In this document: positions 1 through 6,795 of the stretch, piece by piece | Layout: each line of letters starts with the position of its first letter | Position numbering within the stretch: the first letter of the stretch is position 1 | From: an uncultured Atopobiaceae bacterium | GTDB taxonomy: Bacteria; Actinomycetota; Coriobacteriia; Coriobacteriales; Atopobiaceae | Assembly: GCA_900770865.1 (NCBI GenBank) | Contig: CAAGLU010000429.1 | Span: 1-26,247, forward strand | DNA length: 26,247 nucleotides | Reading direction: 5' to 3' | The notes under the pieces: model-generated | The model's database searches: none | Told to the model about the DNA's origin: nothing | The model's input: only the letters and a program-made list of their open reading frames with translations | Made by a program: the position numbers and the translations under genes

Positions 1-492
1 CTGAGCACCTACGCCGGCAAGGTCCTGCTCGTTGTGAACACCGCCACCGGCTGCGGCTTCACGCCCCAGTATGAGGACCTCGAGCGCATCTACGCCGCCC
101 ATAAGGACCAGGGCCTCGAGATCCTGGACTTCCCCTGCAATCAGTTTGCCGGCCAGGCGCCCGAGTCCGACGACCAGATCAACCAGTTCTGCTCGCTCAA
201 GTTCAACACTGAGTTCCCGCGCTTCAAGAAGCTCGACGTGAACGGCGACACCGCAGACCCGCTCTTTGCCGCGCTTGCCACCGAGCGCCCCTTCCAGGGC
301 TTTGGCGGCGGCCTCAAGGCGGCAGCGCTCGATAAGTTTGCCAAGGCCAACAACAAGAAGTTTGGCGAGAAGGCCTACATCATGTGGAACTTCACCAAGT
401 TCCTCATCGACCGCAACGGCCACCTTGTGGCGCGCTTCGAGCCCACCACCAGCATGGACGAGGTCGAGAGCGCGATCGAGGCGCAGCTCTAG
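1..492 (+). CDS. gpx: Glutathione peroxidase family protein (5' partial)
   Basis: Reduces hydrogen and organic peroxides with thiol electrons, in bacteria usually from thioredoxin. The frame is open from base 1, so the start and probably about 20 residues lie outside the window; the first in-frame GTG (34) sits inside the conserved core and is not the start. Visible motifs: the peroxidatic segment NTATGCGFTPQY with Cys at visible residue 18 (a Cys, not selenocysteine, enzyme), FPCNQF (Cys46, Gln48) and MWNFTKFLID (Trp129, Asn130), which together give the Cys-Gln-Trp-Asn active site. A Gly/Ala/Lys-rich insert of about 35 residues (roughly 82-118) precedes the WNF motif, as in the longer bacterial homologues. 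The stop overlaps the start of the ohrR-like gene by one base, so the two are almost certainly cotranscribed and translationally coupled. Confidence 0.93.
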   Translation: MSTYAGKVLLVVNTATGCGFTPQYEDLERIYAAHKDQGLEILDFPCNQFAGQAPESDDQINQFCSLKFNTEFPRFKKLDVNGDTADPLFAALATERPFQGFGGGLKAAALDKFAKANNKKFGEKAYIMWNFTKFLIDRNGHLVARFEPTTSMDEVESAIEAQL

Positions 493-1055
493 TGACCGCC
501 GCCCAGCCGCAGGCCACGGCCAAGCCGCAGGCGTCACCGCAGGAGGCCTCCTTCACAACGAAGGGGGCCTCCCCTGCCGAGCTCCTGCGCCTAGACAACC
601 AGCTGTGCTTTCCGCTCTACGCCTGCTCAAAGGAGGTCATCCGCAGCTACCAGCCGCTGCTTGGGCCGCTCGGCCTCACCTACACGCAGTACCTCTGCAT
701 GATGGTCCTCTGGGAGGAGGGCGCGACCACCGTGAGCCACCTCGGCGAGCGGCTCTACCTGGACTCGGGTACGCTCACGCCGGTCTTGAAGAAGCTCGAG
801 AAGAGCGGCTATATCACGCGCGAGAGGAGCGTGGCCGACGCGCGCGTGCTTGAGGTGCGTCTCACGCCCAAGGGCCGCGACCTTCGCGACCGCGCGGCGT
901 CCGTGCCGGTGGCCATGGCGTGCCACGTGCACCTCTCGGCAGACGAGGCCGCAGAGCTCAAGCGACTCCTCGCAAAGGTGCTCGCCAGCGTGCGCGATGG
1001 CGAGCCAACCTGCAGCAACGCATGCGCACAGACAGAAGGAAGCGACAACCAGTGA
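492..1055 (+). CDS. ohrR: OhrR/MarR-family peroxide-sensing transcriptional repressor
   Basis: Winged-helix MarR-family regulator of the OhrR branch, which releases DNA when a reactive cysteine is oxidised by organic hydroperoxide. The segment LRLDNQLCFPLYACSKE aligns with the OhrR sensor region; Cys39 is the reactive cysteine and Tyr43, Tyr53 and Tyr64 match its hydrogen-bonding tyrosines. The wing/recognition region YLDSGTLTPVLKKLEKSGYITR is strongly conserved. Cys144 in the C-terminal part could be the resolving cysteine of a 2-Cys OhrR (inference). The GTG at 492 is chosen because no other ATG, GTG or TTG occurs in frame before the conserved domain; it overlaps the gpx stop. This gives 187 residues with an unusually long, Gln/Ala/Pro-rich N-terminal tail of about 30. 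OhrR normally controls the peroxidase Ohr; here a GPx sits beside it, suggesting autoregulation of this operon. Confidence 0.9.
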   Translation: MTAAQPQATAKPQASPQEASFTTKGASPAELLRLDNQLCFPLYACSKEVIRSYQPLLGPLGLTYTQYLCMMVLWEEGATTVSHLGERLYLDSGTLTPVLKKLEKSGYITRERSVADARVLEVRLTPKGRDLRDRAASVPVAMACHVHLSADEAAELKRLLAKVLASVRDGEPTCSNACAQTEGSDNQ

Positions 1056-2221
1056 GCAATAAGCAGGACAGAAGTGCCGAGAAGAGCCAGGCGGCCGCGC
1101 CCATCCCCACCACCGAACGCGAGAAGACCATCGTCCGTACCAGCATCCTCGGCATCGTGGCAAATGTGCTGCTCGCCGCATTCAAGGCCGTGGTGGGCGT
1201 AATCTCCAACTCCATCGCCATCACCCTTGATGCCGTGAACAACCTCTCCGACGCGCTCTCCTCGGTCATCACGATCGTGGGCACCAAGCTGGCCGGGCGC
1301 GCGCCGGACAAGCGCCACCCCATGGGCTACGGGCGCATTGAGTACCTCACGGCCATGGTCATCTCGATCATCGTGCTCTACGCCGGCATCACCTCGGCCG
1401 TGGAATCCGTGCAGAAGATCGTCTCGCCCGAGGTGCCGGACTACTCCGCCGCCGCGCTGGTGGTTGTTGCCGCCGGCGTCGTGGCCAAGGTACTTCTCGG
1501 CCGCCATGTGCAGTCTGTTGGCAGGCGCGTGAACGCAGACTCGCTGGTGGCCTCGGGGCAGGACGCACTCTCCGACGCCGTGCTCTCAGTGTCGACGCTG
1601 GGTGCCGCCGTGGTCTACCTGGCGTGCGGCATCTCGCTTGAAGCCTGGGTGGGCGCCGTGATCTCGGCGTTCATCGTGAAGGCCGGCCTCGAGATGCTCT
1701 GGCAGACGCTCAGCCAGATACTGGGCGAGCGCGTGAGCCCCGAGCTTGCCGAGAAGGTCAAGGGCATTGTTGCCGAGGACGAGTGCGTCCTGGGCGTCTA
1801 CGACCTCTTCCTGAGCAGCTACGGGCCCGAGCGCAGGGTTGGCTCAGTCCACGTGGAGGTGCCCGACACAACCACGGCAGAGGAGATTGACGAGCTCTCG
1901 CGGCGTGTGGCCGAGCGCGTCTTTGCGCGAACGGACGGCCAGGTCATCATCGCGGCAGTGGGAATCTACTCGAGAAACACCAGCAAGGACGTTGCAAGCA
2001 TGCGCGAGCGTGTGCGCCGCATCGTGGCGGCGCACGATCACGTGCTGCAGTTCCACGGCTTCCACGTGGACGAGGCGCGCCACCTGCTGGAATTCGACGT
2101 TATCATCGCGTTTGAGGCGCCTGACCGTCAGGACGAATACCACCAGATCGTGCGCGAGGTCGAGGAGGCCTTCCCCGACTACACCGTGCGCGCCGCGCTC
2201 GACAGCGACATCGCGGACTAG
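1052..2221 (+). CDS. Cation diffusion facilitator, probable Mn2+/Fe2+ exporter
   Basis: Inner-membrane metal/proton antiporter of the CDF family, 389 residues. The N-terminal half has six predicted membrane segments (about 27-220); the C-terminal half is a soluble metal-sensing domain with what look like two consecutive modules (VHVEVP and LLEFDVIIAF), longer than in E. coli FieF. In the first metal site the second Asp of FieF is replaced (D60-A-V-N-N64); in the second, His is replaced by Asp (D171-A-L-S-D175). The His-to-Asp change is typical of Mn-type rather than Zn-type CDFs, so Mn2+ is favoured. The HPMGYGRIEYL loop is the family's HPxGxGRxE motif. The GTG at 1052 is preceded by AGAAGGAAG and overlaps the ohrR stop (GTGA), so translation is coupled. 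Confidence 0.88.
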   Translation: MSNKQDRSAEKSQAAAPIPTTEREKTIVRTSILGIVANVLLAAFKAVVGVISNSIAITLDAVNNLSDALSSVITIVGTKLAGRAPDKRHPMGYGRIEYLTAMVISIIVLYAGITSAVESVQKIVSPEVPDYSAAALVVVAAGVVAKVLLGRHVQSVGRRVNADSLVASGQDALSDAVLSVSTLGAAVVYLACGISLEAWVGAVISAFIVKAGLEMLWQTLSQILGERVSPELAEKVKGIVAEDECVLGVYDLFLSSYGPERRVGSVHVEVPDTTTAEEIDELSRRVAERVFARTDGQVIIAAVGIYSRNTSKDVASMRERVRRIVAAHDHVLQFHGFHVDEARHLLEFDVIIAFEAPDRQDEYHQIVREVEEAFPDYTVRAALDSDIAD

Positions 2222-2225
2222 AATA

Positions 2226-2259
2226 ATCGGCGCGGAGAGGCCACCCTCCCCGCGCCGAT
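2226..2259. terminator. Hairpin, terminator-like, after the CDF gene
   Basis: Two 15-base arms (2226-2240 and 2245-2259) with one mismatch and a CCAC loop start five bases after the CDF stop. No long T-run follows, but a second hairpin does. It most likely ends the gpx-ohrR-CDF operon and may act on both strands between convergent genes. Confidence 0.65.
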
Positions 2260-2289
2260 GAGGCAAAGGGACAGCCCCTTTGTCTCATC
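2257..2289. terminator. Second convergent hairpin overlapping the eno stop codon
   Basis: Arms 2257-2270 (GATGAGGCAAAGGG) and 2276-2289 (CCCTTTGTCTCATC) pair fully in the plus-strand RNA if G2263-U2283 wobble is allowed. The right arm contains the last codons and stop of eno, and the left arm shares three bases with the preceding hairpin, so the two structures compete. The AAAGGG/CCCTTT core is consistent with a bidirectional terminator between two converging operons. Confidence 0.55.
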
Positions 2290-3577
2290 GAGCGATGTTG
2301 TAGAAGGCGGAACGGCCTGCGTACTCGGCGGCATCGCCCAGCTCCTCCTCGATGCGAAGCAGCTGGTTGTACTTGGCCACGCGGTCAGAGCGGGCGGGCG
2401 CACCGGTCTTGATCTGGCCGGCGTTGGTGGCAACGACCAGGTCGGCAATCGTGGTGTCCTCGGTCTCGCCCGAACGGTGCGAGACGATCGTGGTGTAGCG
2501 GGCTCGCTGCGCGGTCTGCATGGCCTCGAGGGTCTCGGTGAGGGTGCCAATCTGGTTGACCTTCACGAGCAGCGCGTTTGCCGCGCCCAGCTCGATGCCG
2601 CGACGCAGGCGGGCGGTGTTGGTGACAAAGAGGTCGTCGCCAACCAGCTGCACGCGCGAGCCAAGGCGCTTGGTGAGCTGGCGCCAGCCGTCCCAGTCCT
2701 CCTCGGCCAGGCCGTCCTCGATGGAGATGATGGGGTAGGACGAGACGAGCTTGTCCCAGTAGTCGACCATCTGCGCGCTGGTGAGCGTTCGACCCTCGCC
2801 CTTGAGGACGTAGTTGCCGGTGGCGGCGTCGTAGAGCTCGCTCGTGGCGGGGTCCATGGCAAAGACGAAGTCCTCGCCCGGCTTGAAGCCGGCCTTCTCG
2901 ACGGCCTTCATGAGGTACTCGAAGGGCTCGGCGTTGGTCTTGAGGTCGGGGGCAAAGCCGCCCTCGTCGCCTACGCCGGTGGAGAGGCCCGCGTCCTTGA
3001 GGACGCCCTTCAGGGTGTGGTAGACCTCGGCCGACCAACGGAGCGCGGTGTGGAAGTTGGGCGCGCCGACGGGCATGATCATGAACTCCTGGAAGTCCAC
3101 GTTGTTGTCGGCGTGAACGCCGCCGTTCAGGATGTTCATCATGGGCGTGGGCAGCGTGTGCGCGTTGGGGCCGCCCAGATAGGCGTAAAGCGGGAGCCCC
3201 GCGGAGGCAGCGGCCGCGCGGGCGGTTGCCAGGCTCACGCCCAGGATTGCGTTGGCGCCCAGCTTGCCCTTGTTGGGGGTGCCGTCGGCGGCGATAAGGG
3301 CCGCGTCAACGCCGCGCTGGTTGCGGGCGTCGAGGCCAAGGACGGCCTCGCGGGCCTCGTTGTTCACGTGGGCAACGGCCTTCTCGACACCCTTGCCCTG
3401 GTAGCGGGCGGCGTCGCCGTCACGAAGCTCGACGGCCTCGAACTCGCCGGTAGAGGCGCCAGAGGGGACGATCGCCCTGCCAAAGCTGCCGTCGGCGAGC
3501 GTGACCTCCGCCTCGACCGTGGGGTTGCCGCGGGAGTCCAGGACCTCGCGTGCGTGGACCTTCTCGATTGCGCTCAT
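2285..3577 (-). CDS. eno: Enolase (phosphopyruvate hydratase)
   Basis: Glycolytic enzyme converting 2-phosphoglycerate to phosphoenolpyruvate in the cytoplasm. The 430-residue length is standard for bacterial enolase. The N-terminus EVLDSRGNPTVE, the loop VPSGASTG, Glu205 in GDEGGFAPD, the magnesium ligands Asp242, Glu287 and Asp314, catalytic Lys339 in LLVKVNQIGTLTET, and the SHRSGET segment are all present, so it should be active. The ATG at 3577 is preceded by AAAGGTGG at good spacing. It appears to be transcribed alone: convergent hairpins lie downstream and a gene-free stretch of 555 bases lies upstream. Confidence 0.99.
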   Translation of the reverse strand: MSAIEKVHAREVLDSRGNPTVEAEVTLADGSFGRAIVPSGASTGEFEAVELRDGDAARYQGKGVEKAVAHVNNEAREAVLGLDARNQRGVDAALIAADGTPNKGKLGANAILGVSLATARAAAASAGLPLYAYLGGPNAHTLPTPMMNILNGGVHADNNVDFQEFMIMPVGAPNFHTALRWSAEVYHTLKGVLKDAGLSTGVGDEGGFAPDLKTNAEPFEYLMKAVEKAGFKPGEDFVFAMDPATSELYDAATGNYVLKGEGRTLTSAQMVDYWDKLVSSYPIISIEDGLAEEDWDGWRQLTKRLGSRVQLVGDDLFVTNTARLRRGIELGAANALLVKVNQIGTLTETLEAMQTAQRARYTTIVSHRSGETEDTTIADLVVATNAGQIKTGAPARSDRVAKYNQLLRIEEELGDAAEYAGRSAFYNIAR

Positions 3578-3634
3578 GATGTGCCACCTTTCATGTGGTT
3601 GCCTGCGACGGTTTGCGTGCCGCAGGTTTTGGTT

Positions 3635-3699
3635 GGTTGAAGTACTCGGTTGAAGCGCTTGGGTGAAGCGGGTAGCCGAAGTGCTTGGTCGAAGTTAAC
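3635..3699. repeat. Degenerate 12-14-base tandem units in the eno leader
   Basis: Five successive units share a GGTTGAAG-like core: GGTTGAAGTACTC, GGTTGAAGCGCTT, GGGTGAAGCGGGTA, GCCGAAGTGCTT and GGTCGAAGTTAAC. They lie 58-122 bases upstream of the eno start, within the probable 5' untranslated region. Function is unknown; repeated protein sites or simple slippage are both possible. Confidence 0.55.
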
Positions 3700-3716
3700 C
3701 ATTTCTTACTTAACTC

Positions 3717-3747
3717 TGTATACCCACGACATCTCGCTTCCATACAA
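3717..3747 (-). promoter_or_regulatory. eno: Possible eno promoter
   Basis: On the minus strand a TATACA box (3717-3722) has a TTGTAT box upstream (3742-3747), with a 19-base spacer that is longer than ideal. It would give a leader of about 130 bases. Called only from similarity to the sigma-70 consensus. Confidence 0.3.
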
Positions 3748-3804
3748 GAATTGCCGATACAGCGAAAAGTAATGTTGTGGATAGAACACTGCTCCGAGAA
3801 GATT

Positions 3805-3841
3805 GCGCCGCCGACGCAAGAAAGGGGAACGTCGGCGGCGC
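3805..3841. terminator. Perfect 12-base inverted repeat, possible terminator
   Basis: Arms 3805-3816 (GCGCCGCCGACG) and 3830-3841 pair perfectly around a 13-base loop. Neither side has a proper T-run, so it may be a weak terminator for the leftward MetE-like gene (about 290 bases downstream of its stop) or another structured element. Confidence 0.35.
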
Positions 3842-4132
3842 CTGTTGTGCCGATTGCCCGGGGAGAGGGTCCGGACGCTACGGCGGGAGTCAACGGCTCG
3901 TGCTCCTGCGCTGCAGTCGGGTTCACAGGTGTTAGCCTTATTTAACTCGCAGACAATAGTACACCATGGTTAACTTGTTGTGGTCGGGAATTTGATAAAA
4001 ACTCGACTATTTTCTCTGCGAAGGCGATTGCCAGGGGCGTCGACGGGCGCCAATACAGCGCCCCGAGCACCCCGGCACCCGAAGGCCACGCCGCCTACCC
4101 CCGCCGTCAACGCCAAGCGCCACCGTGCTCCC

Positions 4133-5260
4133 CTACCCCCAGACCTGCTCGGCCACCTCGCGCACCAGGTGAACCTTCGCCCACTGCTCGTCCTCGGTAA
4201 GCTTGTTGCCAATCTCGCACGATGCGAACCCGCACTGCGGCGAAAGACACAGGTTCTCAAGCGGCACGTACTTCTCGGCCTCGTGAATCCGCGCAATCAC
4301 GGCCCTGGGGTCCTCCAGCGCTGCAGACTTGGTGGTCACCAGCCCCAGCACGACCTTCTTGCCCGCCGGAACCTTGGCCAGCGGCTCAAAGCCGCCCGAG
4401 CGCGCGTCGTCAAACTCCAGGAAGAACGCGTCGACATTCTCGCGCGCCAGAAGGAAGTCCGCTACGTCGTCGTAGCCGCCCTCGCACGCCCACGTGGAGT
4501 GGAAGTTGCCGCGACACACGTGCGTGTTCACCGTGAGATCGGCGGGGCGGCCCTCCAGCGCGCGGTTGTTGACGTCGAGCAGGGCCTCCTTCACGCGCTC
4601 CAGGCCAGCGGTGTCAACCCCAAAAAACTGCTCGGCGTGCGGGTCCACGACCATGCCCCACGAGCAGTCGTCAAATTGCAGATTGCGGCAGCCCGCGGCG
4701 TAGACGTCAGCGATGAACGCACGGTACGCGGCAACGATGTCGTCCGCCAGCTCCTCGTCAGTCTTGTAGTAGCGGCGCGTTGCCTCCAGGTTGAAGGGCA
4801 TCGCGAACTGCTCGAAGAACTGCGCCGGTGCCGGGATGGTGAGCTTGGCCACGCACTTCTCGTCCTCGAGGTCCTGGACAAAGCGGAAGTGCTCGATGAA
4901 CGGGTGGCCACCGCGGTAGGCAATCTTGCCGGTGAGGTAGGTGTCGTCGATCTTTGCGGCCTCGTCGTGGAAGGGCAGGCCGGTCTTGGTGGGCTTGTGC
5001 GCCACGCCGTCGAACGCCCACATAAAGTCGAGGTGCCAGGTCTCGCGACGGAACTCGCCGTCGGTGATCACGCCCAGGCCGGCGGCCTTCTCCTTTGCCA
5101 CCAGGTCGCGGATGCACTCGTCCTCGATGGCCGAAAGCTCTTCGGCCGAGATGCGCCCGGCCTTCCAGTCGACGCGCGCCTGCTTCAGGCGGGCGGGACG
5201 CAGGAAGCTTCCAACCACGTCAAAGCGGTGCGGGGTCTTCTTGTCATATGCGATGCTCAT
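4133..5260 (-). CDS. MetE-like cobalamin-independent methyltransferase (YxjG/YxjH type)
   Basis: A 375-residue protein equivalent to the C-terminal catalytic half of methionine synthase MetE, as in the YxjG/YxjH family. It probably transfers a methyl group to homocysteine or a related thiol, but the methyl donor is not known from sequence. Zinc ligands are recognisable: His247 and Cys249 in NTHVCRGN, Glu282 in LEFDDARSG and Cys343 in SPQCGFAS. The N-terminus HRFDVVGSFLRP is typical. The ATG at 5260 is chosen over an upstream in-frame ATG (5347) because AGAAAGGT lies at correct spacing and homology begins here; the longer frame would overlap the LysR gene. It lies 73 bases downstream of the LysR gene on the same strand, suggesting a small operon or regulator-target pair. 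No S-box or cobalamin riboswitch was seen. Confidence 0.88.
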   Translation of the reverse strand: MSIAYDKKTPHRFDVVGSFLRPARLKQARVDWKAGRISAEELSAIEDECIRDLVAKEKAAGLGVITDGEFRRETWHLDFMWAFDGVAHKPTKTGLPFHDEAAKIDDTYLTGKIAYRGGHPFIEHFRFVQDLEDEKCVAKLTIPAPAQFFEQFAMPFNLEATRRYYKTDEELADDIVAAYRAFIADVYAAGCRNLQFDDCSWGMVVDPHAEQFFGVDTAGLERVKEALLDVNNRALEGRPADLTVNTHVCRGNFHSTWACEGGYDDVADFLLARENVDAFFLEFDDARSGGFEPLAKVPAGKKVVLGLVTTKSAALEDPRAVIARIHEAEKYVPLENLCLSPQCGFASCEIGNKLTEDEQWAKVHLVREVAEQVWG

Positions 5261-5272
5261 GGGGTTACCTTT

Positions 5273-5291
5273 CTCTTGCCGTTGACAAGAG
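5273..5291 (-). promoter_or_regulatory. Small hairpin just upstream of the MetE-like gene
   Basis: CTCTTG (5273-5278) and CAAGAG (5286-5291) form a perfect 6-base stem with a 7-base loop, ending about where the ribosome site begins. It could modulate translation or be an operator half-site pair for the neighbouring LysR protein; neither is proven. Confidence 0.3.
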
Positions 5292-5333
5292 CAATGGTGC
5301 CCCTTGCGAGAAGCCAAAGGAACTATCGATGTG

Positions 5334-6263
5334 CTATTGCCTGCCATAGCCAGAGGCTATGTACTTCGCAACGTAGGCGCTCAGATGCTCGAGGTAGCGC
5401 TCCGCCATGGGCGAGAGGGGCCGGCGCGGCTGGTGGATGTAGCCCAGCTCCATCGCGCCTCCATCCTCAAGCGGAACGGCCACGATGTTCTCGCCGTTCA
5501 GATCCACGCTCAGGATGCCGGAGGAGATGGTGTAGCCGTCGAGGCCAATGAGCAGGTTGAACAGCGTCGCGCGGTCCGTGACCACCACGGCCTTGTCCAC
5601 CTGCTCGGTGATGTGGGGCTCCTCGGCAAAGTAGAACGAGTTGCGCGAGCCCTGGTCGTAGGAGAGGCGCGGGTACGGCGCAAGGTCCGCCAGCGTCACG
5701 GAGTCGCGCGCGGCCAGCGGGTTGGTCCTGCTCACAAAGACGTGCTCGCGGGCCTCGAAGAGCGGCTCGAAGCGCAGCTCGGCATCGCGAATGGCGCTGG
5801 TGAGCACCTCTCGATTGAAGTCGTTGCGGTAGAGAACGCCCAGCTCGGAGCGCTGCAGGCGGACGTCCTCGATGGTGCCAAAGGTGGTTCCCTCGCGCAG
5901 GCTGAACTCGTAGCGGCTCTCGCCGTGCTCGCGCACCAGCTCGGCGAAGGCATTGACCACGAATGCGTAGTGCTGGCTCGAGACGCCAAAGACGCGGCGC
6001 GGCGGCGTGCCGTGCTTGTACTGGGCCTCGAGGAGGTCGGCCTGCTCGACCACCTGCCGCGCGTACGAGAGGAACCGCGTGCCGTCCTCCGTAGGCACGA
6101 CGCCCTTGCTGGAGCGTTCGAAGATCGTGATGCCCATCTCGGATTCGAGCTCTGAGATGGCCTTGGAGAGCGACGGCTGGGCGATGAAGAGCCGCTGCGA
6201 CGCGGCGGTGATCGATCCGGCCGTGGCGACCTCGACCACGTAGCGAAGCTGCTGCAGTGTCAT
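5334..6263 (-). CDS. LysR-family transcriptional regulator
   Basis: A 309-residue regulator. Residues 1-60 form the LysR winged helix-turn-helix (MTLQQLRYVVEVATAGSI, then AASQRLFIAQPSLSKAISELE as the recognition region), followed by a linker helix and a periplasmic-binding-protein-like effector domain (about 90-295). The ATG at 6263 matches the canonical LysR N-terminus and has GGGGAGGGG upstream; the longer frame to 6587 has no homology. The effector cannot be deduced. Position directly upstream of a methyltransferase of the methionine pathway suggests regulation by a sulfur or methyl metabolite such as homocysteine (inference). Its 5' flank faces the Nramp gene across 532 gene-free bases. 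Confidence 0.92.
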   Translation of the reverse strand: MTLQQLRYVVEVATAGSITAASQRLFIAQPSLSKAISELESEMGITIFERSSKGVVPTEDGTRFLSYARQVVEQADLLEAQYKHGTPPRRVFGVSSQHYAFVVNAFAELVREHGESRYEFSLREGTTFGTIEDVRLQRSELGVLYRNDFNREVLTSAIRDAELRFEPLFEAREHVFVSRTNPLAARDSVTLADLAPYPRLSYDQGSRNSFYFAEEPHITEQVDKAVVVTDRATLFNLLIGLDGYTISSGILSVDLNGENIVAVPLEDGGAMELGYIHQPRRPLSPMAERYLEHLSAYVAKYIASGYGRQ

Positions 6264-6425
6264 GGCGGTGCTCCCCTCCCCCTGGCCGGCGGCTTTGGCC
6301 CGGCGCACGTCGACCGATGGTACCTGACGAGCACGGCGCAAAGGGGCGCGGCCAGCCCTCGGCGGAAAGAGCACACGTTTCTGGGGTGGGGCTATGGCGG
6401 ATACAACAGCGCCGAGAATGGGGAA

Positions 6426-6463
6426 CGGGCCCAGCCGGGGACTACGCCACTTGGCTGGGCCCG
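6426..6463. repeat. Perfect 11-base inverted repeat
   Basis: Arms CGGGCCCAGCC (6426-6436) and GGCTGGGCCCG (6453-6463) flank a 16-base loop. No T-run follows on either strand. It could be part of the mntH leader or of the LysR 5' flank. Confidence 0.45.
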
Positions 6464-6735
6464 CACGAGGAGGGGGCAATTGGGTCGTGTTGTTCGAGAA
6501 CAAGGGTAGCCGGCGGAGGTATTGCGGGCGTAAGCAACCGTTAGTCGCACCGACGGATGTTGTTAGGACATTGTTTGGCCCCTTCACGTGATTGGCGCAA
6601 AATTCCCAAATTTAATGTAACCAAGGGCAGTTCGATGCATTTTGGGGGCGCCGCGCTTCCCCCTGCCCTCAATATTCGCCCCTCAAAATTCCCACCGTTT
6701 GTCTACCACGCCGCAAATAAGAGCATAATGGTACC

Positions 6736-6752
6736 TGATACTAATAATAGCA
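6736..6752. promoter_or_regulatory. Imperfect palindrome upstream of the Nramp gene, possible operator
   Basis: TGATACTAATAATAGCA is symmetric at 6 of 8 positions about its centre and lies 44-60 bases before the mntH start, next to a CATAAT box (6724-6729) that may be the -10 element. The position suits a metalloregulator such as an MntR/DtxR-family protein, but the sequence differs from the GTTAGC-type boxes near feo. Confidence 0.3.
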
Positions 6753-6795
6753 TCGCGCCGTACGCCGGCGCACTTCGATGCACGTGGAGGAAATT

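Larger units (their letters stand above)
3578..4132. other. Gene-free region upstream of eno
   Basis: No convincing gene is present: the ORFs here have no family resemblance and no good ribosome site. It holds the eno leader with degenerate tandem units (3635-3699), a possible eno promoter (3717-3747), a perfect 12-base hairpin (3805-3841), a GTTAGCC-type palindrome (3931-3946) resembling the feo operator, and the 3' flank of the MetE-like gene. It is more AT-rich around 3700-3800 and 3940-4020, as expected for regulatory DNA. Confidence 0.6.
6264..6795. other. Gene-free divergent region between the LysR and Nramp genes
   Basis: No ORF here has a supported start or family resemblance. The LysR-proximal 250 bases are very GC-rich. 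It contains an 11-base perfect hairpin (6426-6463) and, next to the transporter, an AT-rich segment with a 17-base imperfect palindrome (6736-6752). Length and structure fit a regulated leader for the transporter, but I do not recognise the Mn (yybP-ykoY) riboswitch or any other known class. Confidence 0.5.

Noticed and set aside
2258..3640. 460-codon plus-strand ORF
   Set aside because: It is antisense to enolase over nearly its whole length; the composition is a shadow of GC-rich third positions and it matches no family.
5261..5333. SAM or cobalamin riboswitch before the MetE-like gene
   Set aside because: The gap is only 73 bases and holds one small hairpin; none of the conserved cores is present.
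3980..5551. 523-codon plus-strand ORF
   Set aside because: Antisense to the MetE-like gene, whose zinc motifs are intact; the protein is Arg/Ala/Leu-rich without recognisable domains.
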